From contig JAJZUL010000002.1 in the NCBI GenBank assembly GCA_021848545.1, positions 86,518 through 150,517 on the forward strand: 64,000 nt of DNA, written 5' to 3'. Of the stretch, positions 15,342 through 24,853 are shown in pieces; the first letter of the stretch is position 1, and each line of letters opens with the position of its first letter. The notes under the pieces are model-generated. The model was not told the origin of the DNA, searched no databases, and was given only the letters and a program-made list of their open reading frames with translations. The DNA comes from Pseudomonadota bacterium (lineage in GTDB: Bacteria; Pseudomonadota; Alphaproteobacteria; Rhodospirillales; Magnetospirillaceae). The translations under genes and the position numbers were made by a program.

Positions 15342-16376
15342 CTATCGCCCCCGCGAACGGGGCGGGGCGGCGGCGCGGGCGATCTGCATCAGGGCCCGCG
15401 CGGCGACCGCCTGCGCCGGCATGCCGGTGGTCTTGCAGGTTGTTTCCGCGTCGATCAGCATGTCGAGCGCCCGGCCCAGCCGGTCGGCGGGCCAGTGTCC
15501 GACCTGGCGCTTGAACCGGTCGGCGACCTTGAAAATCACCGGCGGCTTCAAGGCGCCCACCGCCTGATCGATGGATTTTCCCCGGCTCACCAGGCCGGCG
15601 GTCAGATGCAGGCGCTGGAAATGGCGGGCGACCGCCCGCAACACGGTGATCGGTTGCGCGCCGGTCAGGCGGTCGAGCAGGCGCTGGACCGCCTTCTGAT
15701 CGCCATCCGCGACCGCCAGCGCCAGATCGTCCAGGGACAAAGCGGCGCCGTCGCCGACGCAGGCGCTGGCGTCGGTAAGACCGACCCGGCCGCCTTCCTC
15801 GCCCATGAACAGGATCAGCTTGGTCAGCTCGGCGCGGGTCAGGCGGCGGTCGCCACCGAGATGGGCGACCAGATAGGCGGTGGCGTCCTGATCGGCGGTC
15901 AGGCCCGCCGCGCTCAGCTCTTCGCGGATCAGCCCGGCCAGACTGGCCGCGTCGTCGGCATAACAGGCGATGGCGGCGGCATTGTCGGCGCCCTCGAACA
16001 ATTTGCGCAGGGACGAGCGGGAATTCAGCTCTCCGGCCTCGACCACCACCAGCGCGTCGCCCACGGGTTGGGACAGAAAACGCTCCAAGACGGGGGTGAC
16101 GCCGTCGCCGGCATCGCGCAGCAAAACCACGCGCCGTCCGCCGGTCAGCGCCAGGGCGGCGGCCTCGTCGGCCAGACGGGCCGGGTCCTCCTTCAAGGAG
16201 GCGGGAGTCAGTTCGGCGACCCGGAACGGGTCCTTGAGATCCCCCGCCACATGGACCGCCAGCCGGTCGGCCCGTTCGCGGGCCAGACCGCCATCGGGCC
16301 CGTAGACCAGGATCGCCCGCATGGCGCCGTCGGGGGTTCGGACGAAACCGTCGGCCCGCGACGCGCTGATTTTCAT
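15342..16376 (-). CDS. holA: DNA polymerase III subunit delta
   Basis: 344 residues, the usual size. The delta subunit opens the beta sliding clamp within the clamp-loader complex. Visible features are the N-terminal AILVYGPDGGLARERADRLA (a P-loop-derived but non-ATPase segment), VVEAGELNSRSSLRKLFE, CYADDAASLAGLIREEL, the GGDRRLTRAELTKLILF helix and the C-terminal collar part with QRLLDRLTGAQPITVLRAVARHF. It overlaps the upstream lptE gene by four bases, and lptE in turn overlaps leuS. The order leuS-lptE-holA is widespread in Proteobacteria, which strengthens all three calls. Confidence 0.93.
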   Translation of the reverse strand: MKISASRADGFVRTPDGAMRAILVYGPDGGLARERADRLAVHVAGDLKDPFRVAELTPASLKEDPARLADEAAALALTGGRRVVLLRDAGDGVTPVLERFLSQPVGDALVVVEAGELNSRSSLRKLFEGADNAAAIACYADDAASLAGLIREELSAAGLTADQDATAYLVAHLGGDRRLTRAELTKLILFMGEEGGRVGLTDASACVGDGAALSLDDLALAVADGDQKAVQRLLDRLTGAQPITVLRAVARHFQRLHLTAGLVSRGKSIDQAVGALKPPVIFKVADRFKRQVGHWPADRLGRALDMLIDAETTCKTTGMPAQAVAARALMQIARAAAPPRSRGR

Positions 16377-16978
16377 TGCGGGCCGTCCGGCCGGGTTACG
16401 GCCCCGTGGTATAAATAGGTGGCCAGCCGGTCTTGAAGGGAATCGGCGAGCTGGGTCAGCGCCTGATTTTCCGCGTCGCGTTCCGCCGCGACGCTGGCAT
16501 AACGCGCTCCCAGATAATTGACGCTGATCACCGAGGCGGCCGACCCGCCATAGGTGGCGTTGTTGGCCGTGTTGCGAAGGGTGTAGGCGGCGACCAGGGT
16601 CAATTCGCCGCCCGAAGCGGTGGCATCCTTCTGGTAGGCGATGCCCGACATCTGCCGGGTCAGATGAACCGACAGCACATAGCGGGGATGGAGCGGTTCG
16701 CCATCGGGATTGAGACGTTCCAGCAGCAGGTTGCGCAGAATCTGACCGTCGCGATCGGCGATGCCGTCGATGCGGATCGAAGCGAATTCCTTCGCGATCG
16801 GCGAGGCGGCATCGCCGCGCGACTGGTAGAGCGGATGGAAACCGCACGCCGACAGCGCCAGCACCGCGGCCAGGACGGCCCACCGCCGCGCCGGCAACAG
16901 CCGCTTAAGGCGCCCTGAAAGCGGCGCCGGCCGCTTAGACCACCACGGCAGCGGCGCCGGCCGCTTAGACCACCACAT
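16373..16978 (-). CDS. lptE: LPS assembly lipoprotein LptE
   Basis: An outer-membrane lipoprotein that plugs and chaperones the LptD barrel for LPS export. A signal peptide, [20 protein letters not shown], ends in the lipobox LSAC followed by the family-typical GFHPLY. The mature part shows [20 protein letters not shown] and [20 protein letters not shown]. The longest open frame starts at 16978 and would give a duplicated WWSKRPAPL leader, because the end of leuS is tandemly duplicated here. A later in-frame TTG near LPARRW could be the true start, giving a normal signal peptide. It overlaps leuS at its 5' end and holA at its 3' end. Confidence 0.88.
   Translation of the reverse strand: MWWSKRPAPLPWWSKRPAPLSGRLKRLLPARRWAVLAAVLALSACGFHPLYQSRGDAASPIAKEFASIRIDGIADRDGQILRNLLLERLNPDGEPLHPRYVLSVHLTRQMSGIAYQKDATASGGELTLVAAYTLRNTANNATYGGSAASVISVNYLGARYASVAAERDAENQALTQLADSLQDRLATYLYHGAVTRPDGPQ
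16921..16976. repeat. Tandem duplication (26-bp copies, 30-bp period) at the leuS 3' end
   Basis: The segment beginning GCGGCGCCGGCCGCTTAGAC occurs at 16921-16946 and again at 16951-16976. The second copy contains the TAA stop of leuS on the minus strand, and the first duplicates that stop. It lies within the possible 5' end of lptE. Confidence 0.85.
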
Positions 16979-19535
16979 TGACGATCCGGTTGGGCACGAC
17001 GATCACCTTGCGCGGGGGTTTTCCCGACATTGCCGCGCCGACCTGCGGTTGGGCAAGGGCGATGCGCTCGGCGGTGGCGGCATCGGCGTCCTTGGGCAGC
17101 GAGACGGTGGCGCGCAGCTTGCCGTTGACCTGAACCGCGACGGTCACCGTATCCTCCACCAGCAGGGCGGGTTGCGCTTCGGGCCAGGCGGTTTCGGAAA
17201 CCAGCGTATCGTGGCCCAGCGCCTGCCACATCTCCTCGGCCAGATGGGGCATCATCGGCGCCGCCAGCAGCACCGCCGTCTCCAGACCTTCGCGCAAAAC
17301 CCAGGCCGAATCGGCGCCGCCCTTCAACTCGCCCAAGGCGTTGGTCAATTCGCGGATGCGTGCGACCGCCTTGTTGAAATGGAACCGTTCGATATCTTCG
17401 CCCACCGCGGCGATGGTGCGATGGATCAGGCGCCGCACCTCTTCCGCCTCGGCGCCCAGCGCCGGCATCGGCGTTCCCAAAGGCGGCAGGGGCAGGTTGG
17501 GCACGGCCACCATCCGCCACAGGCGGTTGACATAGCGCCAGGCGCCGTCGATGCCCGCCTCGGTCCAGTCCAGATCCCGTTCCGGCGGCGAATCGGACAG
17601 CATGAACAGCCGCGCCGTATCGGCGCCATAGGTGGCGATGATATGGGCGGGGTCGACGACGTTCCGTTTCGACTTCGACATTTTTTCCGAACGGCCGACG
17701 ATGGCCGGCCGGCCGGTTTTGGTTTCAAGGGCGCCGTCGGCGCCCGTGGTCACCTCGTCGGGATAAAGCCAGCCGCCACCCTCGGATTTATAGGTCTCGT
17801 GACAGACCATCCCCTGGGTCAGCAATCCGTCGAACGGTTCGCGGATGCCGACGATGCCGCAATCGGCCAGCGCCCGGGTGAAGAAGCGCGAATAGAGCAG
17901 ATGCAGCACGGCATGTTCGATGCCGCCCACATACTGGTCCACCGGCAGCCAGGCATCGGCCTGGGCGCGGTCGACGGCGACATCCTCGCGATCGGGCGAA
18001 CAGAAGCGGGCGAAATACCACGAGGATTCGAAAAAGGTGTCGAAGGTGTCGGTCTCGCGCCGGGCCTCGGCCCCGCAGGTCGGACAGGTGGTCCGCGACC
18101 AGTGGGGATGGTGGTCCAACGGATTGCCCGGCCGGTCGAAGGTGACGTCCTCGGGCAGCTTCACCGGCAGATCGGCATCGGGAACCGGCACCACGCCGCA
18201 ATCGGGGCAGTGGATCACCGGAATGGGGCATCCCCAATACCGTTGCCGCGACACGCCCCAGTCGCGCAGGCGGTAATTGACGGTGCGCTGGCCGTTTCCG
18301 TCCGCCTCGATGCGTTGGATGGCGGCTTTCTTGGCGTCCTCGACGCTCATGCCGTCAAGAAAGGCCGAGTTGAACAGGGTGCCGGTCTCGGTATAGGCCA
18401 CGTCGCCGATGGCGAAGCCGGCGGGATCGCCGCCCGGCGGCAACACCACCGGCACCACCGGCAAACGGTATTTGCGGGCGAAGTCGAGATCGCGCTGGTC
18501 ATGGGCGGGGCAGCCGAACACGGCGCCGGTGCCGTATTCCATCAGCACGAAATTGGCGACGTAAACCGGAACCGTGCGATCGGGATCAAGGGGGTGGATG
18601 GCGGAAAGGCCGGTGTCCCAGCCCTTCTTTTCCGCCGCCTCGACCACCGCTTCCGAGGTGCCCATGCGGTTGCATTCGGCGATGAAGGCGGCCAGTTCCC
18701 CGTTTCCGGCGGCCAGTTCGGCGGCCAGCGGATGGTTGGGCGAAATGGCGCAAAAAGCGGCGCCGAACAGGGTGTCGGGGCGGGTGGTGAAAATCTCCAG
18801 CCGGTCGGTGCGCCCCTGCAATCGCCAGGACAGACGCAGACCTTCGGAGCGGCCGATCCAGTTCTCCTGCATGGCCCGCACCCGTTCCGGCCAGCGCTCC
18901 AGCCCGGCCAGTCCGGTCAGCAATTCCTCGCCATAGGCGGTGATCTTGAGGAACCATTGCGACAGCAGCCGCTTTTCCACCGGCGCGCCCGACCGCCAGC
19001 CGCAGCCGTCGATCACCTGTTCGTTGGCCAGCACCGTATTTTCGACCGGGTCCCAATTGACCCAGGATTCCTTGCGATAGACCAGACCGGCTTTCAGGAA
19101 ATCCAGGAACATCTTTTGTTCATGGCGGTAATAGCCGGGATCGCAGGTGGCGAATTCGCGGCGCCAATCGTAGCTGAGCCCCATGGATTTGAGCTGGCCG
19201 CGCATGGCGGCGATATTGTCCCTGGTCCAGGTCGCCGGATGAATGCCCCGTTCGATGGCGGCGTTTTCCGCCGGCAGCCCGAACGCGTCCCAACCCATGG
19301 GATGCAGGACGGCGAAACCCTTGGCCCGCTTGTAGCGCGCCACCACGTCGCCCAGAGTGTAATTGCGGACATGGCCCATATGGATGCGCCCCGACGGATA
19401 GGGGAACATCTCCAGCACATAATATTTGGGCCGTCCCTTGGGATCGTCGGCGGCGAAACAGCCGCGTTCGTCCCAAATCCGCTGCCATTTGGCTTCGGTT
19501 TCACCGGCATTGTAACGGTCGTCGATACGCGCCAT
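16965..19535 (-). CDS. leuS: Leucyl-tRNA synthetase
   Basis: 856 residues, full length. It charges tRNA-Leu with leucine. The class I signatures are [19 protein letters not shown] (HIGH-type motif, around residue 45) and [13 protein letters not shown] (KMSKS, around residue 615). Between them lie the zinc-like [12 protein letters not shown] region, the CP1 editing domain with [15 protein letters not shown], and the [10 protein letters not shown] strand. The C-terminal tRNA-binding domain ends [13 protein letters not shown]. Start ATG at 19535 follows the DUF3576 gene by 48 bases. The 3' end is tandemly duplicated into the lptE leader. First gene of the probable leuS-lptE-holA operon. Confidence 0.97.
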   Translation of the reverse strand: MARIDDRYNAGETEAKWQRIWDERGCFAADDPKGRPKYYVLEMFPYPSGRIHMGHVRNYTLGDVVARYKRAKGFAVLHPMGWDAFGLPAENAAIERGIHPATWTRDNIAAMRGQLKSMGLSYDWRREFATCDPGYYRHEQKMFLDFLKAGLVYRKESWVNWDPVENTVLANEQVIDGCGWRSGAPVEKRLLSQWFLKITAYGEELLTGLAGLERWPERVRAMQENWIGRSEGLRLSWRLQGRTDRLEIFTTRPDTLFGAAFCAISPNHPLAAELAAGNGELAAFIAECNRMGTSEAVVEAAEKKGWDTGLSAIHPLDPDRTVPVYVANFVLMEYGTGAVFGCPAHDQRDLDFARKYRLPVVPVVLPPGGDPAGFAIGDVAYTETGTLFNSAFLDGMSVEDAKKAAIQRIEADGNGQRTVNYRLRDWGVSRQRYWGCPIPVIHCPDCGVVPVPDADLPVKLPEDVTFDRPGNPLDHHPHWSRTTCPTCGAEARRETDTFDTFFESSWYFARFCSPDREDVAVDRAQADAWLPVDQYVGGIEHAVLHLLYSRFFTRALADCGIVGIREPFDGLLTQGMVCHETYKSEGGGWLYPDEVTTGADGALETKTGRPAIVGRSEKMSKSKRNVVDPAHIIATYGADTARLFMLSDSPPERDLDWTEAGIDGAWRYVNRLWRMVAVPNLPLPPLGTPMPALGAEAEEVRRLIHRTIAAVGEDIERFHFNKAVARIRELTNALGELKGGADSAWVLREGLETAVLLAAPMMPHLAEEMWQALGHDTLVSETAWPEAQPALLVEDTVTVAVQVNGKLRATVSLPKDADAATAERIALAQPQVGAAMSGKPPRKVIVVPNRIVNVVV

Positions 19536-19583
19536 CGTCTGAATCGCCGCACTTTTTTTGAAAGGAACCGGCCGGCGCCGTCC

Positions 19584-20117
19584 TTATTTCGAGACGATGC
19601 GCAATTGCCGGGCGCGGGTCAGGATGGCGTCTTCGATCTCGACCGCCATCTTGGGGCTGACCGCCGTGTCCTTCCATTGGCCGTCGGGGCCGCGCACCTG
19701 TTTGAACACCGAAACCTTGACGCCATCGGCGCGAAGCGCCCGGCCGACGATGAAGACGTTCAGCTTGAACCGTTGATCGTGGGTTCCCGGCAATTCATAC
19801 CAATCGGTCAGGATGGTCCCGCCGAAGGGATCGGCGCTGGCCAGCGGCATGAAGGACAGGGTGTCGAGAGAGGCGCGCCACAGGAACGAATTGACGCCGA
19901 TGCCGGCTTCGGCGCCGGTGCCGCCGTTCTTGCCGCCGTTGCCGCTGCCGAACAGGCCGCCGGGACCGAAGATGGTCTCCCGCTTCTGGGGACCCATGGC
20001 CGGAGCGGTTCTGTGCAAGCCGCTGTCGCTGGGATAGATGTCCTTTCCCACGCCGCAGCCGGATAGCAATCCTCCCGCCGCCAGCACCATGACCACCGCC
20101 GCAAACCGTATCCTCAT
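19584..20117 (-). CDS. DUF3576 lipoprotein
   Basis: 177 residues, an alphaproteobacterial lipoprotein family of unknown function. A signal peptide (VVMVLAAGGLLSGCG) ends in a lipobox, so the mature protein starts at the cysteine and is membrane-anchored. The conserved part is VNSFLWRASLDTLSFMPLA, then DPFGGTILTDWYELPGT, RFKLNVFIVGRALRADG and EIEDAILTRARQLRI. In many alphaproteobacteria this gene lies directly upstream of leuS and lptE, as here, and an envelope-assembly role related to LptE is a reasonable guess. Upstream lies an inverted copy of the R2 repeat. Confidence 0.88.
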   Translation of the reverse strand: MRIRFAAVVMVLAAGGLLSGCGVGKDIYPSDSGLHRTAPAMGPQKRETIFGPGGLFGSGNGGKNGGTGAEAGIGVNSFLWRASLDTLSFMPLASADPFGGTILTDWYELPGTHDQRFKLNVFIVGRALRADGVKVSVFKQVRGPDGQWKDTAVSPKMAVEIEDAILTRARQLRIVSK

Positions 20118-20150
20118 CGCTTCAGCATTCCTTATGCCTGCGCCACATAG

Positions 20151-20245
20151 TTTGGCCTCTGCCTAAGCGCGCGCGTCCGCGCGCTTGGCCGCTCGCTCAA
20201 TGCTCGCATAAGAGCGTGATTCAACGTCGTTTCATCCCGCTCTAG
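20151..20245. repeat. Mosaic palindromic intergenic repeat (family R2), copy 3, inverted
   Basis: Read on the complement, it has AGAGCGGGAT...CGCTCT-type hairpin, GCGAGCATTGAGCGAGCGGC, the palindrome CAAGCGCGCGGACGCGCGCG and GGCAGAGGCCAAACT. It matches copy 2 at 9690-9745 almost base for base. It sits between the divergent DUF3576 and methyltransferase genes. Confidence 0.78.
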
Positions 20246-20380
20246 GGCGGGAGAATGCACCGCGGCCGCCGCCCAGGACAAGAGGTGAATTGGTCCGGAG
20301 GCCCGGCGGCCGCGGAAAAGGCCGGTTCGCGGCTCGCCGCCCTGTTGCTATGATGGCCCATCGACCGGACGGGACGGGGC

Positions 20381-21859
20381 ATGACCGACAGTGTGAACGC
20401 TTACGACGCGGTGCCGTATGTGGCGCAGGTCATCGAAGGCAGCAATCCGGCCTATCTGCATGCCGTGGCCCGCCTGTTCGGGGTGCGGCCGCCCGATTAC
20501 CGGCGGGGGCGGGTCCTCGAACTGGGATGCGCCGGCGGTCTCAATCTCGTCGCCCTGGCCGAAGGAATTCCCGACGCGTCCTGTGTCGGCATCGACCTGT
20601 CGGCCGGCCAGATCGATCAGGCCCGCTCCCTGGCCGCCGCGGCCGGCATCGCCAATGCCGTCTTTCACCAGGCCGATATCATGGAGATGGCGGTCGAACC
20701 GCAATCCGCCGACCTTATAATATGTCACGGCGTGCTGTCCTGGGTGGGGCCGGCGGTCCAGGAGCGGATTTTCCAGATCCTCGGCACCGCTCTGGCGCCG
20801 GGGGGGCTGGCGCTGCTCAGCTACAACACCCTGCCCGGCTGGCACCGGGTGCGGGCGGTGCGGGACATGATGCGGTTCCACTGCGCCCGCTTTTCCGATC
20901 CCGAAACCAAGGTGGCCGAAGCGATCCGCCTGCTCGAAGCGGTGGAGGCCGCGACCCCCGAGGACGAGGCCGGCTATCGTGAACTGGTGGCGGCCGAACT
21001 GGCCCTGCTGCGCACGCGTGAGGCCGGCTACATTCTTCACGATCACCTCGAAGAGGAAAACCACCAGTTCTACGTCACCGACGTCATCGCCCGGGCCGAA
21101 CAGGCCGGTTTGCAATACGTCGCCGACGTGCAGCTTCCCACCATGGCCGACACCAAGGCCGCCGAACCCATCGCCACCCTGCTGGGCGGCGCCGAAACCC
21201 TGGTCCAGCGCGAGCAATATTACGATTTCCTGCGCAACCGCCGGTTTCGCAGCACCCTGTTGTGCCGGGCCGGCGCGCCGCTGGTCCGCGATCCCGATGC
21301 CGGGGCGCTGTCGGACATGCATGTGGCGTCGCGGCTGACCCTGGTCGAAGCGCCCGACCGCCGCCGGCCCGACCGCCCTTACGCCTTTCGCGGCCTGTCA
21401 GGCGGCACCCTGGTCAGCCGCAATCCCGGTCTGACCGCTTTGTGCCTGGGTCTGGTGGAATCGGCCGGCCGCCCGGTGGCGGTCGGCGCGCTGATGACCG
21501 CCGCGTCGCTCCGCGCCCGCGTCCCCATCGCCCAGATCCGCCACCTGTTCGCCGAACTGGGCATGAAGCTGGTGTTCGACGGCGCCCTGACCCCCCTGTC
21601 CTGGGGATCGCCCGAGGTGGCGGCGGTCAGCGCCCGGCCGCGCGCGACGGCCGCCGCCCGGGCGGTCTGCGGCCGCGCCGCCACCGCGCCCAACGCCCGC
21701 CACCACAACATCCCCCTGACCGCGCCCCAGCGGGCGGTTCTCGCCCTGTGCGACGGAAGCCGCGATCCGGCCGCCATCGCCGCCGCCATTCCGGCGCCCC
21801 AGGGCCAGGTGACGGAGACGTTACGCGCCCTGTGCGCCCGCGGTTTTCTGGTCGCGTGA
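20381..21859 (+). CDS. Methyltransferase with regulatory domain (rickettsial PKMT-like protein lysine methyltransferase)
   Basis: 492 residues. The N-terminal 190 residues form a class I SAM-binding domain: VLELGCAGGLNLVALAEG (motif I), VGIDLSAGQIDQAR, FHQADIMEM and LIICHGVLSWV. A methyltransferase-regulatory domain follows (YILHDHLEEENHQFYVTDV, LVQREQYYDFLRNRRFRSTL), and the C-terminus is an Ala-rich extension. This architecture matches the rickettsial enzymes that methylate lysines of the outer-membrane protein OmpB, although many bacterial relatives have unknown targets. The gene immediately precedes a porin gene on the same strand, which makes a porin a candidate substrate. ATG at 20381 follows GGGACGGGG. 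Confidence 0.84.
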   Translation: MTDSVNAYDAVPYVAQVIEGSNPAYLHAVARLFGVRPPDYRRGRVLELGCAGGLNLVALAEGIPDASCVGIDLSAGQIDQARSLAAAAGIANAVFHQADIMEMAVEPQSADLIICHGVLSWVGPAVQERIFQILGTALAPGGLALLSYNTLPGWHRVRAVRDMMRFHCARFSDPETKVAEAIRLLEAVEAATPEDEAGYRELVAAELALLRTREAGYILHDHLEEENHQFYVTDVIARAEQAGLQYVADVQLPTMADTKAAEPIATLLGGAETLVQREQYYDFLRNRRFRSTLLCRAGAPLVRDPDAGALSDMHVASRLTLVEAPDRRRPDRPYAFRGLSGGTLVSRNPGLTALCLGLVESAGRPVAVGALMTAASLRARVPIAQIRHLFAELGMKLVFDGALTPLSWGSPEVAAVSARPRATAAARAVCGRAATAPNARHHNIPLTAPQRAVLALCDGSRDPAAIAAAIPAPQGQVTETLRALCARGFLVA

Positions 21860-22052
21860 ACCAATAAATACTGCGTTTGCCGCCGATCTGTTGCGGACGG
21901 GCAACACTGCGCGGCTTTCGTCACAGACTTCACCCCCCATTGCTTGACTTGCTCTGCCGGACATGGCTCGATCACGCCACATTCATACGGTTTGGAGTTG
22001 GGGGACTCCTGGGCATTCGCCCGGATTCCTTGACCAGAGAGAGGAGATCCCG

Positions 22053-23312
22053 ATGAAGAAGATTCTTTTCGCCAGCACGGCGCTGGTGGCGGCGGGTCTG
22101 CTGACCGCCGGCAACGCGTCCGCGTCCAGCAAGATCCACCTGCAGCTGGGTGGTCATTCGCAATGGTGGGTGGTCGGCGCCTGGGAAAGCAATGCCTTCC
22201 TGTCGGCCAATAACTATGCCATCCCGAACGTCGACGTGAAGGGCGAAAACGCCATCGACATGTCGGGCAGCACCACCCTCGACAACGGCATCAAGGTCGG
22301 CGCCAAGTTCGAGTTCCGCGGCGGCGACATCTCGAAGACCACCACCGACTCCATCGACCAGTCGTTCGCCTGGGTCGAGGGCGGCTTCGGCAAGTTCCTG
22401 ATCGGCAGCGACAAGAGCGTGAACTACCAGATGGGCGTCACCGCCCCGGTCGCCAACGGCCAGTGGAACGAAGGCGGTCTGCTGACCGGCGACTTCGTCC
22501 TGTTCAAGCCGGGCACCGACAACATCATGGCGGGCGGCAACACCACCAAGATCGATACCCTGGATCACGCCACCCACATCCAGTACCAGACGCCCAGCCT
22601 GTACGGCTTCACCCTCGGCCTCGGCTATACCCCGCAGTACAGCGAGGATAACCGCAACCCGATCAACCTGAACAACAGCTACAGCCTGTCGGGCGCTGGC
22701 CAGGAAGTCGCTTCCAACAGCTCCGCCGGTTACTCCGAGCCGGTGCAGCAGTCCTATGAAGGCAACCTGCTCTACGTCAATTCCTTCAACGGGATCGGCG
22801 TGAAGGCCGACGCCGGCGTGTTGCAGGCCAAGCTGGGCCGGGTTTCCGGCGGCGGCGCGTCGAGCTGGCTGGAACAGCAGTACGGTGCCCAGCTCTCCTA
22901 TGCCGGCATCACCATCGGCGGTTCCTATCGTCACCAGATGGCGAACTACACCGAAACCACCAGCGCCGATCTCGCCACCCTGGGTGGGATCACCAGCGCC
23001 TCCGGCGGTTCGATGGGTCGCGGTTCCGCCTATGACGCCGGTGTCCAGTACGCCACCGGTCCCTATGGGGTCAGCTTCTCGTACTTCCATTCGGCGGTTT
23101 CCAACTGCGATCTGTCGAATGCGTGCAGCGCGTCTCATCCGTCGGGCAACGACGTGACCAAGTTCTACGAACTGGCCGGCAAGTACAACCTCGGCCCGGG
23201 CGTGGACATTCTCACCACCGCCGGCTATGGCGAATACAACAGCGCCCTGAGCGGTGCCAAGTACAGCAACTCCGGTTGGGTCGCGATGAGCGGTCTGAAT
23301 CTGGCGTTCTGA
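22053..23312 (+). CDS. Gram-negative porin
   Basis: 419 residues with a signal peptide (KKILFASTALVAAGLLTAG, cleaved near ASA-SSK). The mature part has alternating aromatic and polar strands of a 16-stranded outer-membrane barrel: KIHLQLGGHSQWWVVGAWE near the start, TTLDNGIKVGAKFEFRGGD, SFAWVEGGFGKFLIGSDKS, and the C-terminal SNSGWVAMSGLNLAF ending in phenylalanine, as required for BAM recognition. Codon use is more biased than in neighbours, with runs of preferred codons, as expected of a highly expressed gene. ATG at 22053 has GAGAGGAGAT before it. A strong terminator follows at once. Porins of this type allow diffusion of small solutes. Confidence 0.93.
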   Translation: MKKILFASTALVAAGLLTAGNASASSKIHLQLGGHSQWWVVGAWESNAFLSANNYAIPNVDVKGENAIDMSGSTTLDNGIKVGAKFEFRGGDISKTTTDSIDQSFAWVEGGFGKFLIGSDKSVNYQMGVTAPVANGQWNEGGLLTGDFVLFKPGTDNIMAGGNTTKIDTLDHATHIQYQTPSLYGFTLGLGYTPQYSEDNRNPINLNNSYSLSGAGQEVASNSSAGYSEPVQQSYEGNLLYVNSFNGIGVKADAGVLQAKLGRVSGGGASSWLEQQYGAQLSYAGITIGGSYRHQMANYTETTSADLATLGGITSASGGSMGRGSAYDAGVQYATGPYGVSFSYFHSAVSNCDLSNACSASHPSGNDVTKFYELAGKYNLGPGVDILTTAGYGEYNSALSGAKYSNSGWVAMSGLNLAF

Positions 23313-23336
23313 TCGAACGACAGCCAAGGTGTTGGA

Positions 23337-23369
23337 GAGGGGCGGCTTCGGCCGCCCCTCTTTTTTATT
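23337..23369 (+). terminator. Rho-independent terminator of the porin gene
   Basis: A 10-bp GC-rich stem, GAGGGGCGGC / GCCGCCCCTC, with a TTCG tetraloop, followed by TTTTTTATT. This is a textbook intrinsic terminator 25 bases after the porin stop. Confidence 0.93.
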
Positions 23370-23400
23370 GGCTCCGTATGGATACGACCAAGCTTCCGGC

Positions 23401-23429
23401 GTCATGGCCGGGACAAGCCCGGCCATGAC
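23401..23429. repeat. GTCATGGCCGGG palindrome, copy 1
   Basis: Perfect 12-bp arms around ACAAG. The same core, with a longer stem, is at 24854-24894. It is a dispersed intergenic palindrome of a type common in alphaproteobacterial genomes. Confidence 0.75.
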
Positions 23430-23462
23430 GACAAGACGGATTCTCTATCAAGTGAATCTTAA

Positions 23463-23507
23463 GTTTAGCGGCGCAAGGCGTGGATTTTAGTTTAGCGGCG
23501 CAAGGCG
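23463..23507. repeat. Direct duplication of the thiE 3' end
   Basis: TTTAGCGGCGCAAGGCG occurs at 23464-23480 and again at 23491-23507. The second copy holds the last codons and the TAA stop of the minus-strand thiE. The first is a free copy just downstream of it. Confidence 0.8.
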
Positions 23508-24100
23508 CCGATGGCCGCGAATCCCGCCGCGAAGCGGATTTGGCGGGCGGTGATTGCGGTCACGCCGCCCAGGGCATGGACCGGCAGGCCGGCCCGCCGC
23601 GCCCATGTGGCGAAACGGAACGCCCCCAGACCGGCGGCGCCGGGATGGCTGGCGGTGGTGAAAACCGGCGACAGCAGGGCGGCGTTCAATCCCATTTTGG
23701 CGGCCAGTCCCAGCGCGTGTCGGCCGTGACAGGCGCCGGTGGTCAGACGATGGCGGCGCCGCGCCCAGCCCAGCGGCGGGGCCAGCCGGCCCGAGCGCAA
23801 CAGCGATTCCGGCAGATGAACGCCGTCGGCGCCGACCCTGGCGGCCAGACGCCAATCGCCGCCCACCAGCAGGACCAGACGGCGCCGGCGCGCGACCGCC
23901 TTCAGACGCCGGGCCAGACCGGCCCGGTCCGGGTCATGGTAATGACGCAGCAAAATCGCCGCGCCCACGGGCAGGCGGGCGGCGGCGGCCACGGGGTCGG
24001 GCAGCCGGCTTTCGTCGGTCACCAGAATCAACGGCGGCAGCCCGCGCCCATGGCGCCGGCGGCGCGCGTTGAGGTGGAGGGCAAGGTTTGCTAGGGTCAC
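23492..24100 (-). CDS. thiE: Thiamine phosphate synthase family protein
   Basis: 202 residues with the TIM-barrel pattern of ThiE, which joins the thiazole and pyrimidine halves of thiamine. Visible landmarks are the N-terminal LILVTDESRL, AAILLRHYHDPDR, LVLLVGGDWRLAARVGADGVHLPE (phosphate and pyrimidine site), GACHGRHALGLAAKMGLNAALLSPVFTTASHPGA (a ThiE/TenI signature) and PVHALGGVTAITARQI. The protein is rather arginine-rich and could belong to the TenI side of the family, so the exact reaction is not certain. It is divergent from yggS with about 30 bases between starts. Its end is duplicated as a short direct repeat. Confidence 0.82.
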   Translation of the reverse strand: MTLANLALHLNARRRRHGRGLPPLILVTDESRLPDPVAAAARLPVGAAILLRHYHDPDRAGLARRLKAVARRRRLVLLVGGDWRLAARVGADGVHLPESLLRSGRLAPPLGWARRRHRLTTGACHGRHALGLAAKMGLNAALLSPVFTTASHPGAAGLGAFRFATWARRAGLPVHALGGVTAITARQIRFAAGFAAIGALRR

Positions 24101-24129
24101 CCGGCCATCATACAGCCCGCGAAGGCTCC

Positions 24130-24810
24130 GTGTCCGATTCCTCCGTCATCGCCGCCAACCTCGCCCTGATCCGGGAACGGATCGCCCGCGCCGCCCTTGC
24201 GAGCGGCCGCGATCCCGCCGCCATCGAACTGGTCGCGGTCAGCAAGACCCACCCTGCCGAGGCGGCGGCGGCGGCGCTGGCGGCCGGCCAGCGCGTCTTC
24301 GGCGAAAACCGGGTGCAGGAGGCCAAGGCCAAATGGCCGGATTTGCGCCATTCCTTTCCCGATCTCCGCCTGCATCTGATCGGCCCGTTGCAGACCAACA
24401 AGGTCCGCGACGCGGTGGCCCTGTTCGACGTCATCGAGACCGTCGATCGGCCCAAACTGGCGGCGGCCCTGGCCCATGAAATGGCCCGCGCCCATCGCCG
24501 GCCGCTGTGCCTGATCCAGGTCAATACCGGCCGCGAGCCCCAGAAGGCGGGGGTCGATCCCGATCAGGCCGGGCGCCTGATCGCGCTGGCCCGCGACGAA
24601 TACGGCCTGCCGGTGGCGGGCGTGATGGGCATACCGCCGGCCGGCGAGGACCCCACCCCTCATTTCCGCCTGCTGGCCGAACTGGCCGCCCGCGCCGGGC
24701 TGGCCATGGTCAGCATGGGGATGAGCGGCGATTTCGAACAGGCCATCGCGTGTGGAGCGACCCACGTGCGGGTCGGATCGGCGATTTTCGGCGCCAGGGA
24801 GGCTCCGTGA
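24130..24810 (+). CDS. YggS/PROSC family pyridoxal-phosphate homeostasis protein
   Basis: 226 residues. This single-domain PLP-binding protein of the alanine-racemase fold has no known catalytic activity and buffers cellular PLP. The lysine that binds PLP is in ELVAVSKTHPAE. The rest follows the family closely: RVFGENRVQEAKAKW, LHLIGPLQTNKVRDAV, VNTGREPQKAGVDPD, VAGVMGIPPAGEDP, LAMVSMGMSGDFEQAI and HVRVGSAIFGAR. GTG at 24130 is chosen because the conserved sequence starts there and GAAGG precedes it. The upstream in-frame ATG would add 14 unconserved residues overlapping thiE's start. Confidence 0.93.
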   Translation: MSDSSVIAANLALIRERIARAALASGRDPAAIELVAVSKTHPAEAAAAALAAGQRVFGENRVQEAKAKWPDLRHSFPDLRLHLIGPLQTNKVRDAVALFDVIETVDRPKLAAALAHEMARAHRRPLCLIQVNTGREPQKAGVDPDQAGRLIALARDEYGLPVAGVMGIPPAGEDPTPHFRLLAELAARAGLAMVSMGMSGDFEQAIACGATHVRVGSAIFGAREAP

Positions 24811-24853
24811 TCCCGGCTAATTTCAATATGGCAAAAAACGGCATTTTCAGTTT

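Noticed and set aside
17049..20066. A 1005-codon open frame on the plus strand opposite leuS and DUF3576
   Set aside because: It is the antisense shadow of two clear genes. GC-rich codon bias opens the opposite strand, and the translation has no recognisable domain.
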